A stretch of DNA of 64,000 nucleotides, taken from positions 181,544 to 245,543 of the forward strand of contig JAHDWK010000010.1 in NCBI GenBank assembly GCA_023382655.1, written 5' to 3'. Source of the stretch: Anaerolineae bacterium. Lineage in GTDB: Bacteria > Chloroflexota > Anaerolineae > Promineifilales > Promineifilaceae. A program made the position numbers and the translations under genes. Every line of letters begins with the position of its first letter. The stretch's first letter is position 1. This document shows positions 1 to 9,700 of the stretch, in pieces. The notes under the pieces are model-generated. The model did not search any database. It saw only the letters and a list, made by a program, of their open reading frames with translations, and was not told the origin of the DNA.

Positions 1-573
1 CTCCCCGGCACATTCAGCGGATACGATCACCGGCTCTGGTGTGGGGGTGGGGGTGCTACGCAGTGGAGGTGGAAACTCCCCTTTATATTCTGAGCTGGGA
101 ATTACCTGAGCTGAATCGGCTGTACTGATAATATGTAATTGATCTGCACCAACTCCCCCCTCATCTGTACCCATTGTTATGTAAATGACCCAATTGCCTG
201 GCTTAGTTACACAAAGCGTTAATTCATGGATCAAGGGGGCACCAGCGACCACCGGCCCGCTCCATCCCAGGTGTTTTCCATCACCACCGACACCGCCCGC
301 CGGCGACTGCCACTCTGAACCAATGTCCAGGAAATTGATTTCTTCTGAATGGAAAACCACAAGCTGGCCATTGCCACCAAATTTGGGCGAGATAGTTTCA
401 ATACGCAGCGTAACGATCTCCCCAACCACCGGTTCCGGTGAAATGCTAGCGTTAATCTGAATATCCAGCGACGCTGAAGTGCACGCCGTTAACGAAGCAA
501 ATGTCAGGCACAAACCCAGACAAATCCATAATAGTTTTTTGGCTACCAGTTGTTTTTTTGCGTTCATTCTCAT
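1..573 (-). CDS. Secreted lipoprotein, partial (runs off window start)
   Basis: An open frame starts at 573 and runs without a stop to base 1, so the C-terminus is missing. The N-terminus is basic (NAKKQLVAKK) and is followed by a hydrophobic stretch ending in a lipobox-like LTAC, so it is probably a membrane-anchored lipoprotein. The mature part begins with a segment that reads like a beta-sandwich domain (PEPVVGEIVTLRIE), and the last visible part has a Thr-Pro linker (STPTPTPEP). An in-frame ATG lies at 567. I prefer 573 because an AGG sits about 8 bases upstream of it. I do not recognise the family. It may be a surface protein with a cell-wall or carbohydrate role, but nothing visible proves that. 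Confidence 0.6.
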   Translation of the reverse strand, partial: MRMNAKKQLVAKKLLWICLGLCLTFASLTACTSASLDIQINASISPEPVVGEIVTLRIETISPKFGGNGQLVVFHSEEINFLDIGSEWQSPAGGVGGDGKHLGWSGPVVAGAPLIHELTLCVTKPGNWVIYITMGTDEGGVGADQLHIISTADSAQVIPSSEYKGEFPPPLRSTPTPTPEPVIVSAECAGE

Positions 574-670
574 CTCATTTACCTATTCGTTCCTTACTTA
601 CAGACAAATAAACAATTACCAACCACGATAGGAGTTTGCGCACGCAGGCTCCTATCCGCGTTACTACCTT

Positions 671-865
671 TCAGCGGCCCAGTAGCCGCCGCCTCTTAGA
701 CGACGTGCAAACATTGTAATCATCGAGCGTTACCTGATCGATCCAAAAAGCGATCCCTGTAAAAATGAGTTTGGTATAACGGCCGTTTGCGGTACCATCG
801 CTGCCAGAGCTATCAGAACCATCCATTTCTCGTAACTTGTAGGTATGCAATTTCAACCGGGCCAT
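671..865 (-). pseudogene. Possible C-terminal remnant of a secreted protein
   Basis: This is a 64-residue open frame whose middle reads like genuine protein (GRYTKLIFTGIAFWIDQ, then VTLDDYNVC), in the style of the end of a beta-rich extracellular domain. A stop codon lies directly upstream of the ATG and no ribosome-binding site is seen. The frame breaks close to the inverted repeat at 887-983, which could mark where the original gene was cut. It could equally be a chance frame. I give no function. Confidence 0.3.
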
Positions 866-886
866 ACCTTAAACCCATTGTTTCCC

Positions 887-983
887 CGTAACTACTCAGG
901 CTCACGACAAGAAGTTCAACTTTTATCCATCCAATTGTTCAGTCAGTCGGCGAAAAAGTTGAACTTCTGGCTTCGTAGTTACG
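887..983. repeat. Nested inverted repeat, MITE-like
   Basis: The outer arms CGTAACTAC (887-895) and GTAGTTACG (975-983) enclose the inner arms GAAGTTCAACTTTT (911-924) and AAAAGTTGAACTTC (954-967). All four arms are perfect. The element lies 30 bases before the BTAD start and next to a gene remnant. It may be a miniature mobile element or the end of a lost insertion sequence. Confidence 0.6.
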
Positions 984-1012
984 TTTTTCCATATACAAGC
1001 ATGAGGTGATGT

Positions 1013-1798
1013 ATGACAGACAACCAACCGTCTCGCTCTTTGTTTCTGTTGGGCGCGCCGCGCCTGGAACAGGACGGCCGTTCGCTCCCCATTGGGCGGC
1101 GCAAAGTGATGGCGCTGCTGGCATATCTGGCCATGACCAACCAGGTACACAGCCGCGACGCGCTGGCGGCGCTATTGTGGCCCGGCAGTTCCCCGCCACG
1201 GGCTTACGGGTCACTGCGCCGCTGCCTCTCGCTGGCCAGGGACACCGTGGGCGCAGCGCCTCTGGACATTACGCGGCAGACGGTCAGATTTCAATGGGAG
1301 ACGGCCGTATGGCTAGCCGTAGCCGAATTTCGCCGTTGCCTGGCCGCGGTCCAGGCGCACCAGCACCTACCCCGCGATTTGTGCCCGGACTGCCTGGAAA
1401 ATCTCAGCCGGGCGGCGGCGTTGTACCAGGGGGATTTTCTGGCCGGTTTTACCCTGCCGGACGCGCCCGATTTTGACGAGTGGCAGTTCTGGCAAAGGGA
1501 AACGTTGCAGCGCGATTGCGCCTGGGTTCTGGAACAACTGGCGGCTTACCACGCAGAACAGGCGCAGCCGAAAACAGCCATAGCTTATGCTCGACGTTGG
1601 GTTCACCTGGATCCGCTGCACGAACCGGCGCAGCAGCAGTTGATTTGTTTGTACCTTACGTGGGGCCAGCTGGCTGCCGCCCACCGCCAGTACCAGTGCT
1701 TCAGGCAGCACCTGGCAGAAGAGCTGGGTACAGCGCCTACGGCCTGGACAACCGCGCTGGTAGAACAGCACCCTGGGCATGACTATCTGCCTGAATAA
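1013..1798 (+). CDS. Stand-alone SARP/BTAD-type transcriptional regulator
   Basis: A 261-residue protein. Residues 8-95 resemble the winged-helix DNA-binding domain of SARP/AfsR activators (SLPIGRRKVMALLAYLAM, then SRDALAALLWPG and a LRRCLSLA recognition region). Residues about 105-245 form the bacterial transcriptional activator domain, a TPR-like fold (LYQGDFLAGFTLPD, LHEPAQQQLI, YQCFRQHLAEELG). In Chloroflexota this pair usually precedes a large AAA+/LuxR-type ATPase with repeats. Here the protein stops right after BTAD, so it is either a minimal DNA-binding regulator or a truncated relative of the large form. AGGTGAT sits just before the ATG. Targets are unknown. Confidence 0.8.
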   Translation: MTDNQPSRSLFLLGAPRLEQDGRSLPIGRRKVMALLAYLAMTNQVHSRDALAALLWPGSSPPRAYGSLRRCLSLARDTVGAAPLDITRQTVRFQWETAVWLAVAEFRRCLAAVQAHQHLPRDLCPDCLENLSRAAALYQGDFLAGFTLPDAPDFDEWQFWQRETLQRDCAWVLEQLAAYHAEQAQPKTAIAYARRWVHLDPLHEPAQQQLICLYLTWGQLAAAHRQYQCFRQHLAEELGTAPTAWTTALVEQHPGHDYLPE

Positions 1799-1934
1799 TC
1801 TCAGCCACCAAGCGCCGCCGGCGGGAGAAGCGAAGGGGTGAGAAAGGCTATTGTAGGAAAGGGGGCGGCTGGCTGTGGCGTTGGATGGTTGCCCGGTTTT
1901 CGCCCCCTCTACTGACTATCCACTTAAGCACCTT

Positions 1935-3035
1935 TCAGACGAATTTTTCCTTCTTGGCGGCAATGGTTGCCATGAGGGCATCAAACGCTTTGGCAAAGGC
2001 GATAACACCATCCACCTGCAATTGTTCGGTGATGTCGTCCAGGTTGATGTGCAGTTCAGCCAGATTGTCCAGCAGTTCCCGCGCTTTGTCTACCTCTTGT
2101 TCCAGGGTATTTGCCAGACGGCCGTGATCCCGAAAGGCTTCAATGGTCTCCGGCGGCATGGTGTTCACCGTCTCTGGGCCAATGAGTTGGTCTACGTAAA
2201 GGGTGTCCGGGTAAGCCGGGTTTTTGGTGCTGGTGGAGGCCCACAGCAGCCGTTGGCGGGCGGCCCCGGCTGCCTGTAATTCCTGGAAAGCGGGGCCATG
2301 AAATATCTCTTTGAAGCGCTCATACACCACTTTAGAATTGGCGACGGCCGTTTGCCCCATGAGCGCCTGGGCTGCCGGGTCATCCAGTTCGGCTAATTTT
2401 TTGTCTACGGCCGTGTCCACCCGGCTCACAAAAAACGAAGCCACCGACGCCACTTTTTGTGGGTCGCCGCCGTCGGCCAACAGCCGCTGCAAGCCGTTGA
2501 TGTACGCCTGGGCCACCGCTTCATAATGGGCCATGTTGAACATCAGGGTGATGTTGACGTTGATGCCGCTGCCGATGAGGGCTTCAATCGCCGGGATACC
2601 TTCCGGGGTAGCCGGTACTTTGATCATCAGGTTAGGGCGGTTCACGGCCGTGAATAAGCGTTTCGCCTCCGCCACCGTACCATTGGTATCCCGCGCCAGA
2701 TGCGGCGACACCTCCAGGCTGACAAACCCATCCCCCCCCCTTGACCCCGCATACAGGTCGGCAAACAGATCACAGGCCGCTTGAATGTCTGCCAGTGCCA
2801 ACGCCTCATAAATAGCGTCTGTGTCAGCCCTCTGCCCCACCAATTCCCGAATCTGGGCATCGTAATCGTCGCTGTGCCCAATCGCCTTCTCAAAAATAGA
2901 CGGGTTCGAGGTCATACCACGCAAGCCATCCTGTTCAATCAGGCCTTGCAGCGTACCATCCTGCAAAAACTGGCGACGGATATTGTCATACCAAAAGCTC
3001 TGCCCGAAGGCGTGCAGTTCAACCAAAGGATTCAT
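1935..3035 (-). CDS. tal: Transaldolase
   Basis: Transaldolase of the pentose phosphate pathway. It moves a dihydroxyacetone unit between sedoheptulose-7-phosphate and glyceraldehyde-3-phosphate. The 366-residue length fits the long TAL form. Seen in the sequence: the N-terminal MTSNPSIFEKAI motif, the Schiff-base lysine in LMIKVPATPEG, and the later motifs INVNITLMF and ASVASFFVSRVD. I start at 3035 (MNPLVELHAFGQ) rather than at an upstream ATG because AGGAG lies 9 bases before it. It would handle pentose phosphates made by the Gnd encoded at 27.3 kb, although it is not in an operon with it. Confidence 0.93.
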   Translation of the reverse strand: MNPLVELHAFGQSFWYDNIRRQFLQDGTLQGLIEQDGLRGMTSNPSIFEKAIGHSDDYDAQIRELVGQRADTDAIYEALALADIQAACDLFADLYAGSRGGDGFVSLEVSPHLARDTNGTVAEAKRLFTAVNRPNLMIKVPATPEGIPAIEALIGSGINVNITLMFNMAHYEAVAQAYINGLQRLLADGGDPQKVASVASFFVSRVDTAVDKKLAELDDPAAQALMGQTAVANSKVVYERFKEIFHGPAFQELQAAGAARQRLLWASTSTKNPAYPDTLYVDQLIGPETVNTMPPETIEAFRDHGRLANTLEQEVDKARELLDNLAELHINLDDITEQLQVDGVIAFAKAFDALMATIAAKKEKFV

Positions 3036-3140
3036 TCGCAAATCTCCTGTAAAGATAACCACCAATTACACCAATTTCATGAATTCGTGTTGATTCGTGA
3101 AATCTGTGCATTAACAAACAACACCGGCCAATTATAATGC

Positions 3141-3175
3141 AAAAGGCGCAAAGAAGGTGGTTCTTTGCGCCTTTT
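3141..3175. terminator. Perfect hairpin, copy 1 of a duplicated palindrome
   Basis: The arms AAAAGGCGCAAAGAA and TTCTTTGCGCCTTTT flank the loop GGTGG. The 15-bp stem with A/T ends could terminate transcription both ways. It lies downstream of the small membrane protein gene and upstream of tal on the minus strand. An identical 35-base copy is at 3703-3737. Confidence 0.65.
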
Positions 3176-3214
3176 ACGTTTTGCGCCAGGTGCGCAGAGT
3201 ACGGTTTGAGACAA

Positions 3215-3247
3215 AGACATCCGATTTCTCGGAGAAATCTGATGTCT
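3215..3247. repeat. ACATCCGATTTCT inverted repeat, copy 1
   Basis: AGACATCCGATTTCTC is followed by its near-perfect reverse complement (15 of 16 positions), just downstream of the gene at 3259-3567. A second copy sits at 33267-33299 in the pectin locus, so this is a dispersed intergenic hairpin, possibly acting as a terminator. Confidence 0.6.
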
Positions 3248-3258
3248 GAATTGAATTA

Positions 3259-3567
3259 CTAACGTCCTAACAATAGCAAAATACCGGCAACCAGCGCCAA
3301 AACGGCCATGAGCAGCGCCTGTCCCTCAAAGGTAAAGCCAAACAGGCCCAACAGGCCAGTAAGGACAAACCAGATGCCCGCTACCGCCATACCGGGATTC
3401 ACCTTGAAGGCAAAACGTCTGCCGCGAACGCCGGTATCGGCCAGACCCACCACCAGCGCCACCAGCGCCACCACTAACAATAGATGAAGCACGCCGCCAA
3501 AGGTGAAGTTTCCAATCACTCCCAGAAACCACAAGATCAACAGAATAACGAAAATTGCCAGTAACAT
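3259..3567 (-). CDS. Small integral membrane protein, lmo0937-like N-terminus
   Basis: A 102-residue, very hydrophobic protein. The start resembles the short lmo0937-type membrane protein (MLLAIFVILLILWFLGVI, a helix with a GNFTFGG turn), followed by a second helix (residues 26-42), a short basic loop (VRGRRFAFKVN) and two more helices to the end. Four membrane segments are likely, with no catalytic motif. AAGGAG lies 7 bases before the ATG. The gene is bracketed by two identical 35-bp hairpins, which suggests an isolated single-gene transcription unit. The function is unknown; relatives are often described as stress-associated, but that is only a family impression. Confidence 0.7.
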   Translation of the reverse strand: MLLAIFVILLILWFLGVIGNFTFGGVLHLLLVVALVALVVGLADTGVRGRRFAFKVNPGMAVAGIWFVLTGLLGLFGFTFEGQALLMAVLALVAGILLLLGR

Positions 3568-3702
3568 CGTTTACTCCTTTGTAAGGTGGCAGGTTGGCCA
3601 CCAATCCTACAGTATTGATTGACCAATTTGGCAGAAAGCGCACCATTGCACCATAGACCAGGTTATAGAAACAAGGCATATAAAGGGTACAATTTCTCAC
3701 AA

Positions 3703-3737
3703 AAAAGGCGCAAAGAAGGTGGTTCTTTGCGCCTTTT
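3703..3737. terminator. Perfect hairpin, copy 2 of a duplicated palindrome
   Basis: Identical over 35 bases to 3141-3175 (arms of 15, loop GGTGG). It lies directly downstream of the amylase stop codon at 3773, so on the minus strand it is well placed to end the amylase transcript. Confidence 0.65.
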
Positions 3738-3772
3738 GTCTCTTTGCCGCTTTGCGTTAATAAACGTTCATG

Positions 3773-6700
3773 TTATGGCTTGAGTATCGCTGGCAGATAA
3801 AGGATATACCCTTCTCCTTCAGTCTCATTCACGACGACGATACCGGTGGTAACGGCCGTCTCAAACGCATTCGTCGCCGTCAGTATCACCGTGTACGTAC
3901 CGGGGGCAGTATAAACATGCGTTGGGTTTACGGCCGTGTCGGTGTTGCCATCGCCAAAGTCCCAGATGAAGGTGATCGGGCCGGAGCCGGTGGTTGTGTT
4001 GGTAAACACGGCCGTCTCCCCCACCATGATCGGCGAATTGCTGCTGAAAGCGGCCACCAGCGGCACAGGATTGACCACAAACGTACCGGTGATCACGGCC
4101 GTCTCAAAATCATTGGTCGCCGTCAGAACAACCGTATACGAACCGGGTGCAGCATACAGATGCGTCGGATGGGTATCCGTGCTGCCATCGCCATCGCCAA
4201 AGTCCCACTCGTAGCTGATGGGGCCGGTGCCGGTGGTACTATTGGTGAACACGGCCGTTTCACCCACCACCACTGGCGAATTGCTGGCAAACCCGGCGGT
4301 TAACGCTTCCGGGTTGACGACAAAGGTATCGGTGACCACGGCCGTTTCAAAGTCATTGGTCGCCGTCAAGGTGACGGTGTACGTGCCCGGTGCCGCGTAA
4401 ACGTGCGTGGGGTTGCTATCCGTGCTACCGTTGCCATCGCCGAAGTCCCACTCGTAGCTGAGTGGTGGTTGGCCGGTGGTAGTGTTGGTGAACACGGCCG
4501 TTTCCCCCACCATGATCGGTGAATTGCTGCTAAAACCGGCTTGAATACTCTCCGGTGCGGTCAGGAACGTCCACGTCACCGGGAACTGCTGCACGCCGCT
4601 ATCGCCACCGGGTACGCCGACGGACTGCGCTCCGGCAACCGTCACCGTATAGAACGCGCCCGTGTCCAGGTCTGTATTCGGCGTAAACGTCACTGTCCAA
4701 TCGTCGTTGTTGTAAACAAACGTACCGGCAACTGGTCCCGACGGACCAATAACTTCAAAGTCCGTGTCCACCTGCATGGTGATGCTCCACGTCACCGTAA
4801 TGGCGGTATTAACCGGCACATCGGTTCCCGTCGGCGCATAATCTACCACAATCGGGTCACGCCAGAAGCGCACCGCTTTCTCATCATCCGCGCCATTGCC
4901 CCAATCCGTAGCGGTGTTATCCACCAATTGGATTCCATCCGTGCCATAATCAATCGTTACCTGGCGATTATTGAGGACAATGATGCTGCCCCACGATTCC
5001 ACCGTATCCCAGGAACCGCGTGTGTATTTGTATTGCACCTGGGTTCCATCCAGAATGTTGAGTGTATACGTCCAGACATTGGTGCTGCCTACCTGATTCA
5101 TAGGCACCAGGCCGGGATTCCAGGGGCCAAGTTCGGGCAAATCGCCTACCAAATAAACTATACCGGGTGTGTATTCCGGCACAGCCACCTGGAAGGTGAC
5201 GGCCACCACGCGCGGTTCGGCCGTTGCCTGCACCACATTCGAGAGTGCTGCCCGGTTAAAGCTGGTGTCAAAGGCCAGGACGTAATAGTCGTAGGTCTCG
5301 CCGGTGGTCACGGCCGTGTCCTCATAACTGGTCACATTACCAAACAGTTGCGCAATACGCGCATAACCAGGAGCGGCCACATTCTGGCGGTACAACTCAT
5401 AACCAGCCAGGTCAAGATCGCTGACCGCATCCCAACTGAGGCTGATGCTGGCGGCGGTTGTCGCATCCAGGTACAAGGTGGTGCTCATAGGTGCAGTCGT
5501 GTCGCCGCTGGGGTTGACGTGCAGCAAACCCGGATCACTGTTGTCGCCGGGGCCGCCCAGATCAGAGATATACCAGCTATTGCCACCATCGCTGCTCCAA
5601 CGGGTGATGTAATGGAAATCGCCGACCACATCCGGCAGCAGGTTGCCCACATATTGGTCGTTGTTGCCCTGGGCGCTATCATAATCCATATCCACCCACA
5701 TCCATTGGCTCGTGGAAATGGGTGACGTGCCACTGATGGCATACCCGAGTTGGGCGTGGATGCCCTGCGCCGGGCCACTGCCACCGGTATAACCATTAAT
5801 CCACAACTGGCCGTAGATATTGGGCGTGGGGGTGATGGCGCTGATGGTGTGAGTAATTTCCGGCGGCCATTGCAAGTTATACCAGGCCGTAGATAAGTCA
5901 TGGGCAGGGGTACCGACCGCTTCATTGGAATAACCACTGACCAACCCGCTGACATCGTCGCGGCTGGCGACCACGTAGTGGTAGGGCACGGCATTTTGCA
6001 AGCCGCTGTCGGTGTAGGTGAGGGCAGTGGTGTTGGCGATCCAGACGTAACCGCCGCCACTCACCGGACTGCGGTACACATCGTAGCTGGTGGCCCCGGC
6101 AGCCGCACTCCAGCCCAGGTCTACTTCCTGGTTGCGCACGGCCGTGACCGCCAGATCAACGACAGCAGACGGCGGCGCCGCAATCGTGCCGCTGAGTACC
6201 AGCACCACCCCGCCTTGCCCCGGCACATCAACCGTCAACTGCCCGGCCCCATCCATCACCACCAGGTTATTGCTGAGCACATCTACAAAGTTTGTGCCGT
6301 AGGGCAGGTAGCCGCTCAGGTCAAGGGTGACGGTTTGGGTAACGGGGGCCGCGATGGTACCGGCGCGGTTGAGGATGACAATGGCGGCGTCGGTGTGGTC
6401 AGGGAGTTTACGGCCGTAGCCATACAAATCGTTCGCGTCATCCACCAACAGCGTGTCAAACGAGCCGGTGCGCAGCGCCGGATGGGCGTGGCGCGCCGCT
6501 GTTAGCGCGCTGTAATAGTCGTACAAGGCATCCTGGTTGGTCTGGCTTTGCAGGAAGGTGTAGAACGGCAGCCCGGCCTCATCCAGCCAGGGGAAAGGCT
6601 GGCGGTTGTAGGGGTCATCTTCCCATTTGCCGCCGTAGTAATAGGTGGGGCCAACCAACCCGACCTCATCGCCATAGTAAATGGTCGGCGCGCCGGGCAG

Positions 6701-9700
6701 GGTCATTTGCAGCAGCGCCACCCCTTTGAGGCGGGCGACGCTGTCGCTCCAGTCATAGTCCGGGTCGAGCAGTGGCGTGTGGTCGGTGCCATTGGCGGCG
6801 TTGTGATCCAGCATGAAGAGCGGGCGATTGGTGTCGTGGCTGCCGAGCAGGTTCATCATGGCGTAGAGGGCTTCGGGGGGATAACGCTCAATCCAGTTGT
6901 GCAAACGGCCGTCTAACTGCGAAGGCGTCAGCGGCGTCAATTCCCCGGCCGAACTGCCACTGTTATGGTCATTATCGGTGAAGGTGGTATCCCGCCAGAA
7001 GCTGAGCATGGCGCTGCTGTACTGGTAATTCATGGTGGCGTCCATCTCATCGCCCAACAACCAGGCCGAGGCATTGCCCCATTCCTCAATGACCATGTAA
7101 CTGTCTGGGAATTGGGCGCGGGTGGTGGCGCGGAATGCTTCCCAAAAGTCATTATCCGGGTCGTTGGTCACACCGGGGTCAATGTCGCCGCCTACGTCAA
7201 AACGCCAGCCGTCAGCATGTTGTAACCACTGCATGGCCACGGAATTGGGGCCACCGGCAAAGATGAGATCGCGCACTTCGGGGTTGGCCGCGTTCAGTTT
7301 GGGCAGGCTGTCAAAACCAAACCAGCTTGTGTAATTGGCGGCATTGGGCACACCGGTGGAACTGACACACGGCCCGGTCCCTGGCGTGACATCGGTAAAG
7401 TAATACCAATCGCGGTAGGGGCTGGTTTCACTTTCACATGCACCGATCTGGGCGTAACGGCCGTAGCGGTCAAAATACACGCTGTCCGACGAGGTATGGT
7501 TAAAAACGCCATCCAGGACGATAAACATGTCCCGATTGTGTACTTCTTGACTGAGCGTGATGAAGGTTGCCAGGTCGCCAAAGTCTTCGGCAATAAAACC
7601 GTAATCGGTCGTGTCGTATTTGTGGTTGGACGGCGACTCAAAGATGGGGTTGAAGTAGATAGTGGTCACGCCCAAATCTTGCAGGTAGTCCAATTTGTCT
7701 ATCACCCCCTGCAAATCGCCGCCGTAGAAGTTTTTGCTGTAGCTGCCCGCGCAGGGATCGCCAGTATCACGCGGGTCGCAAACCACCTGGTTCCAGGGGT
7801 TGCTCGTTCCGCCCGATGGGTCAGAGCGGACAATGGTACCGCCGGGTTCGTTGTAGAAGAAACGGCCGGGCGGGGCGTCATTGCTGGCGTCGCCATTGCG
7901 GAAGCGGTCGGGGAAAATCTGGTACATGACGGCGTCTTTCACCCAATCCGGCGTGTTGAAAGAGGGGTCATACATCGTGAGCTGCCAGCTATGGTCCAGG
8001 CTGTTGGCAAAAGGCTGCCCCCAGCCACCATCACGGGTGGCGTCGTCTTCGTAGTAGGCGGTGGCCGTGCCATCAATGGCGATGAAGCGATACCAGTAGA
8101 TGGTGGGATCAGGGCTGACAGGCAGGGTGACTTCCCACCATTCATAGGTGCCGTCGTCGGCCACCAGGCTCATATCCAGGAAGGATTGGGCGTTGGTGCG
8201 GTCGTTGTAGAGGCGCACGCGAGCGGCGGTGAGGTCATTGCTGGCGGCGCGCAGGCGCAGGGTCACGGCCGTGCCCGTATGCACCGGACCCCCTGGCGCG
8301 CGGAAGATCGTATCCCGGCTGTTGTGGCCCAAGTCGTCCCAAAAGATGTTGTTGTCGTGTCCGGCCCCACCCTGTGGCGGGGCGATGATGGCCCAACGGC
8401 CGTTGTTGCCATCGAGATAAAATTGCACCATATCCCCCGCCGTCCACACATCAAATTGAGCGGTCGGGGCGTTGTTGCCACGGCCGTCGCTGCCAAACTG
8501 ATTGCCCCAATCACCCGTCTGGCTGATTTTGGCCTCATACTGCCCGGCAATGGCAAAGGTATAAGTGAGCAGGTGATTATTGTTGCCCAGGTTGGTCATG
8601 GCTGTGGCCGGGTCATTGTTGTTAAAGCCCTGCCAGGGACCGACGACGGTGAAACTGGCGGGCAAATCATCCCAGGCATTGACGATGTGTTGAGCGGGGA
8701 TGAGAGGTAGACCGGCATCGCCGCTGTGGTCATTGGTGTCGAAGGTGAATTTGACGGTCTGGCTGGGCACGGTGGTGATGACAAAGGCGTTGGTGGAGGG
8801 GTAGGCGTTGCCCCAATTGTTACATTCCACCGCTTTCCACTCGCCACGCCCGGCGCTGGCAATGGTGTAATCCAGTGAATAGATACCATCACCGCCAATG
8901 AGGTCGCCATTTGTACCATCGTCGTTGAGGGGGTCACTGGTATTACTCCAACTATTGAAGTCACCGGCGGCACACCAGGCGCCGCTGCCGCTGCCGTTGG
9001 CGGTGACGGTGACACGGCCGTTGGCCGCGTTCAGCAAAAAGACTACATCCTGGTTGGGGCTGCTGGTGGTGAAATTGATAGGGCTGCCATCAATAGCACG
9101 GCCATCAACCACAAACTGCTCGTTCCAGGAACCGGTCTGTACAATTTTGGCTGCGTAAGTTCCTGGTGAGGCGATTGTGTATAGCAGCCGGTAGTAGCCA
9201 TGTCCTGGGGCGGTCATGGCCGTGGTGGGATCGCTGTTGTTCCAGGGGGAGGATTGCCAGTCACCAACGGCCGTGAAGTTGGCCGGTAAATCGTCGCCGC
9301 TGACGTTGACGATGTTGGTGGTGGGTACGGCCGGCGCGCCCGCATCACCACTGTGGTCATTCTCGTCAAAGGTCAAGGTGACGATCTGGTTGGGGGCGCT
9401 GGTGTAAAACCAGGAATTTTGCGACGGGTGAGCATTGCCCCAATTGCCACATTCCACCACTTTGAATTCGTGGCGGCCGGCGGCAGCAATGGTGAAGGCT
9501 AATGAGGCCACACCATCGGCGGTGATCACGTCGCCGTTGACGCCGCTGTCATTCATAGGGTCGGCGCTGTTGTCCCAGGGTGGACTTTGGAAGGAGCCGG
9601 CGACACACCAATTGGTTTGCTGCGGCGCCAGGGCGGCTGTCTTCGCTTTGACCAGGGGGGCAGCCAGGTTTGGCTGTTGGGCGCGGGCCGGTACGACGGC

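Larger units (their letters stand above)
574..1012. other. Gene-poor gap with a remnant and an inverted repeat
   Basis: This stretch of about 440 bases separates the lipoprotein from the BTAD gene. It holds a short coding remnant (671-865) and a nested inverted repeat (887-983), both listed separately. I see no other feature. Confidence 0.5.

Noticed and set aside
3830..4555. PKD repeats as an assembly duplication
   Set aside because: The three copies differ at several codons and together keep the frame and domain layout, so they look genuine, although collapse or expansion cannot be excluded.
4541..5725. 394-codon plus-strand frame opposite the amylase C-terminal domains
   Set aside because: The opposite strand encodes FN3, CBM20 and Big_5 domains; this frame is low-complexity His/Arg/Gly-rich shadow.
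7496..8710. Long plus-strand open frame of 404 codons opposite the amylase
   Set aside because: It lies entirely within the clearly coding minus-strand GH13 gene, has no ribosome-binding site and reads as Val/Gly/Ala-rich shadow sequence.
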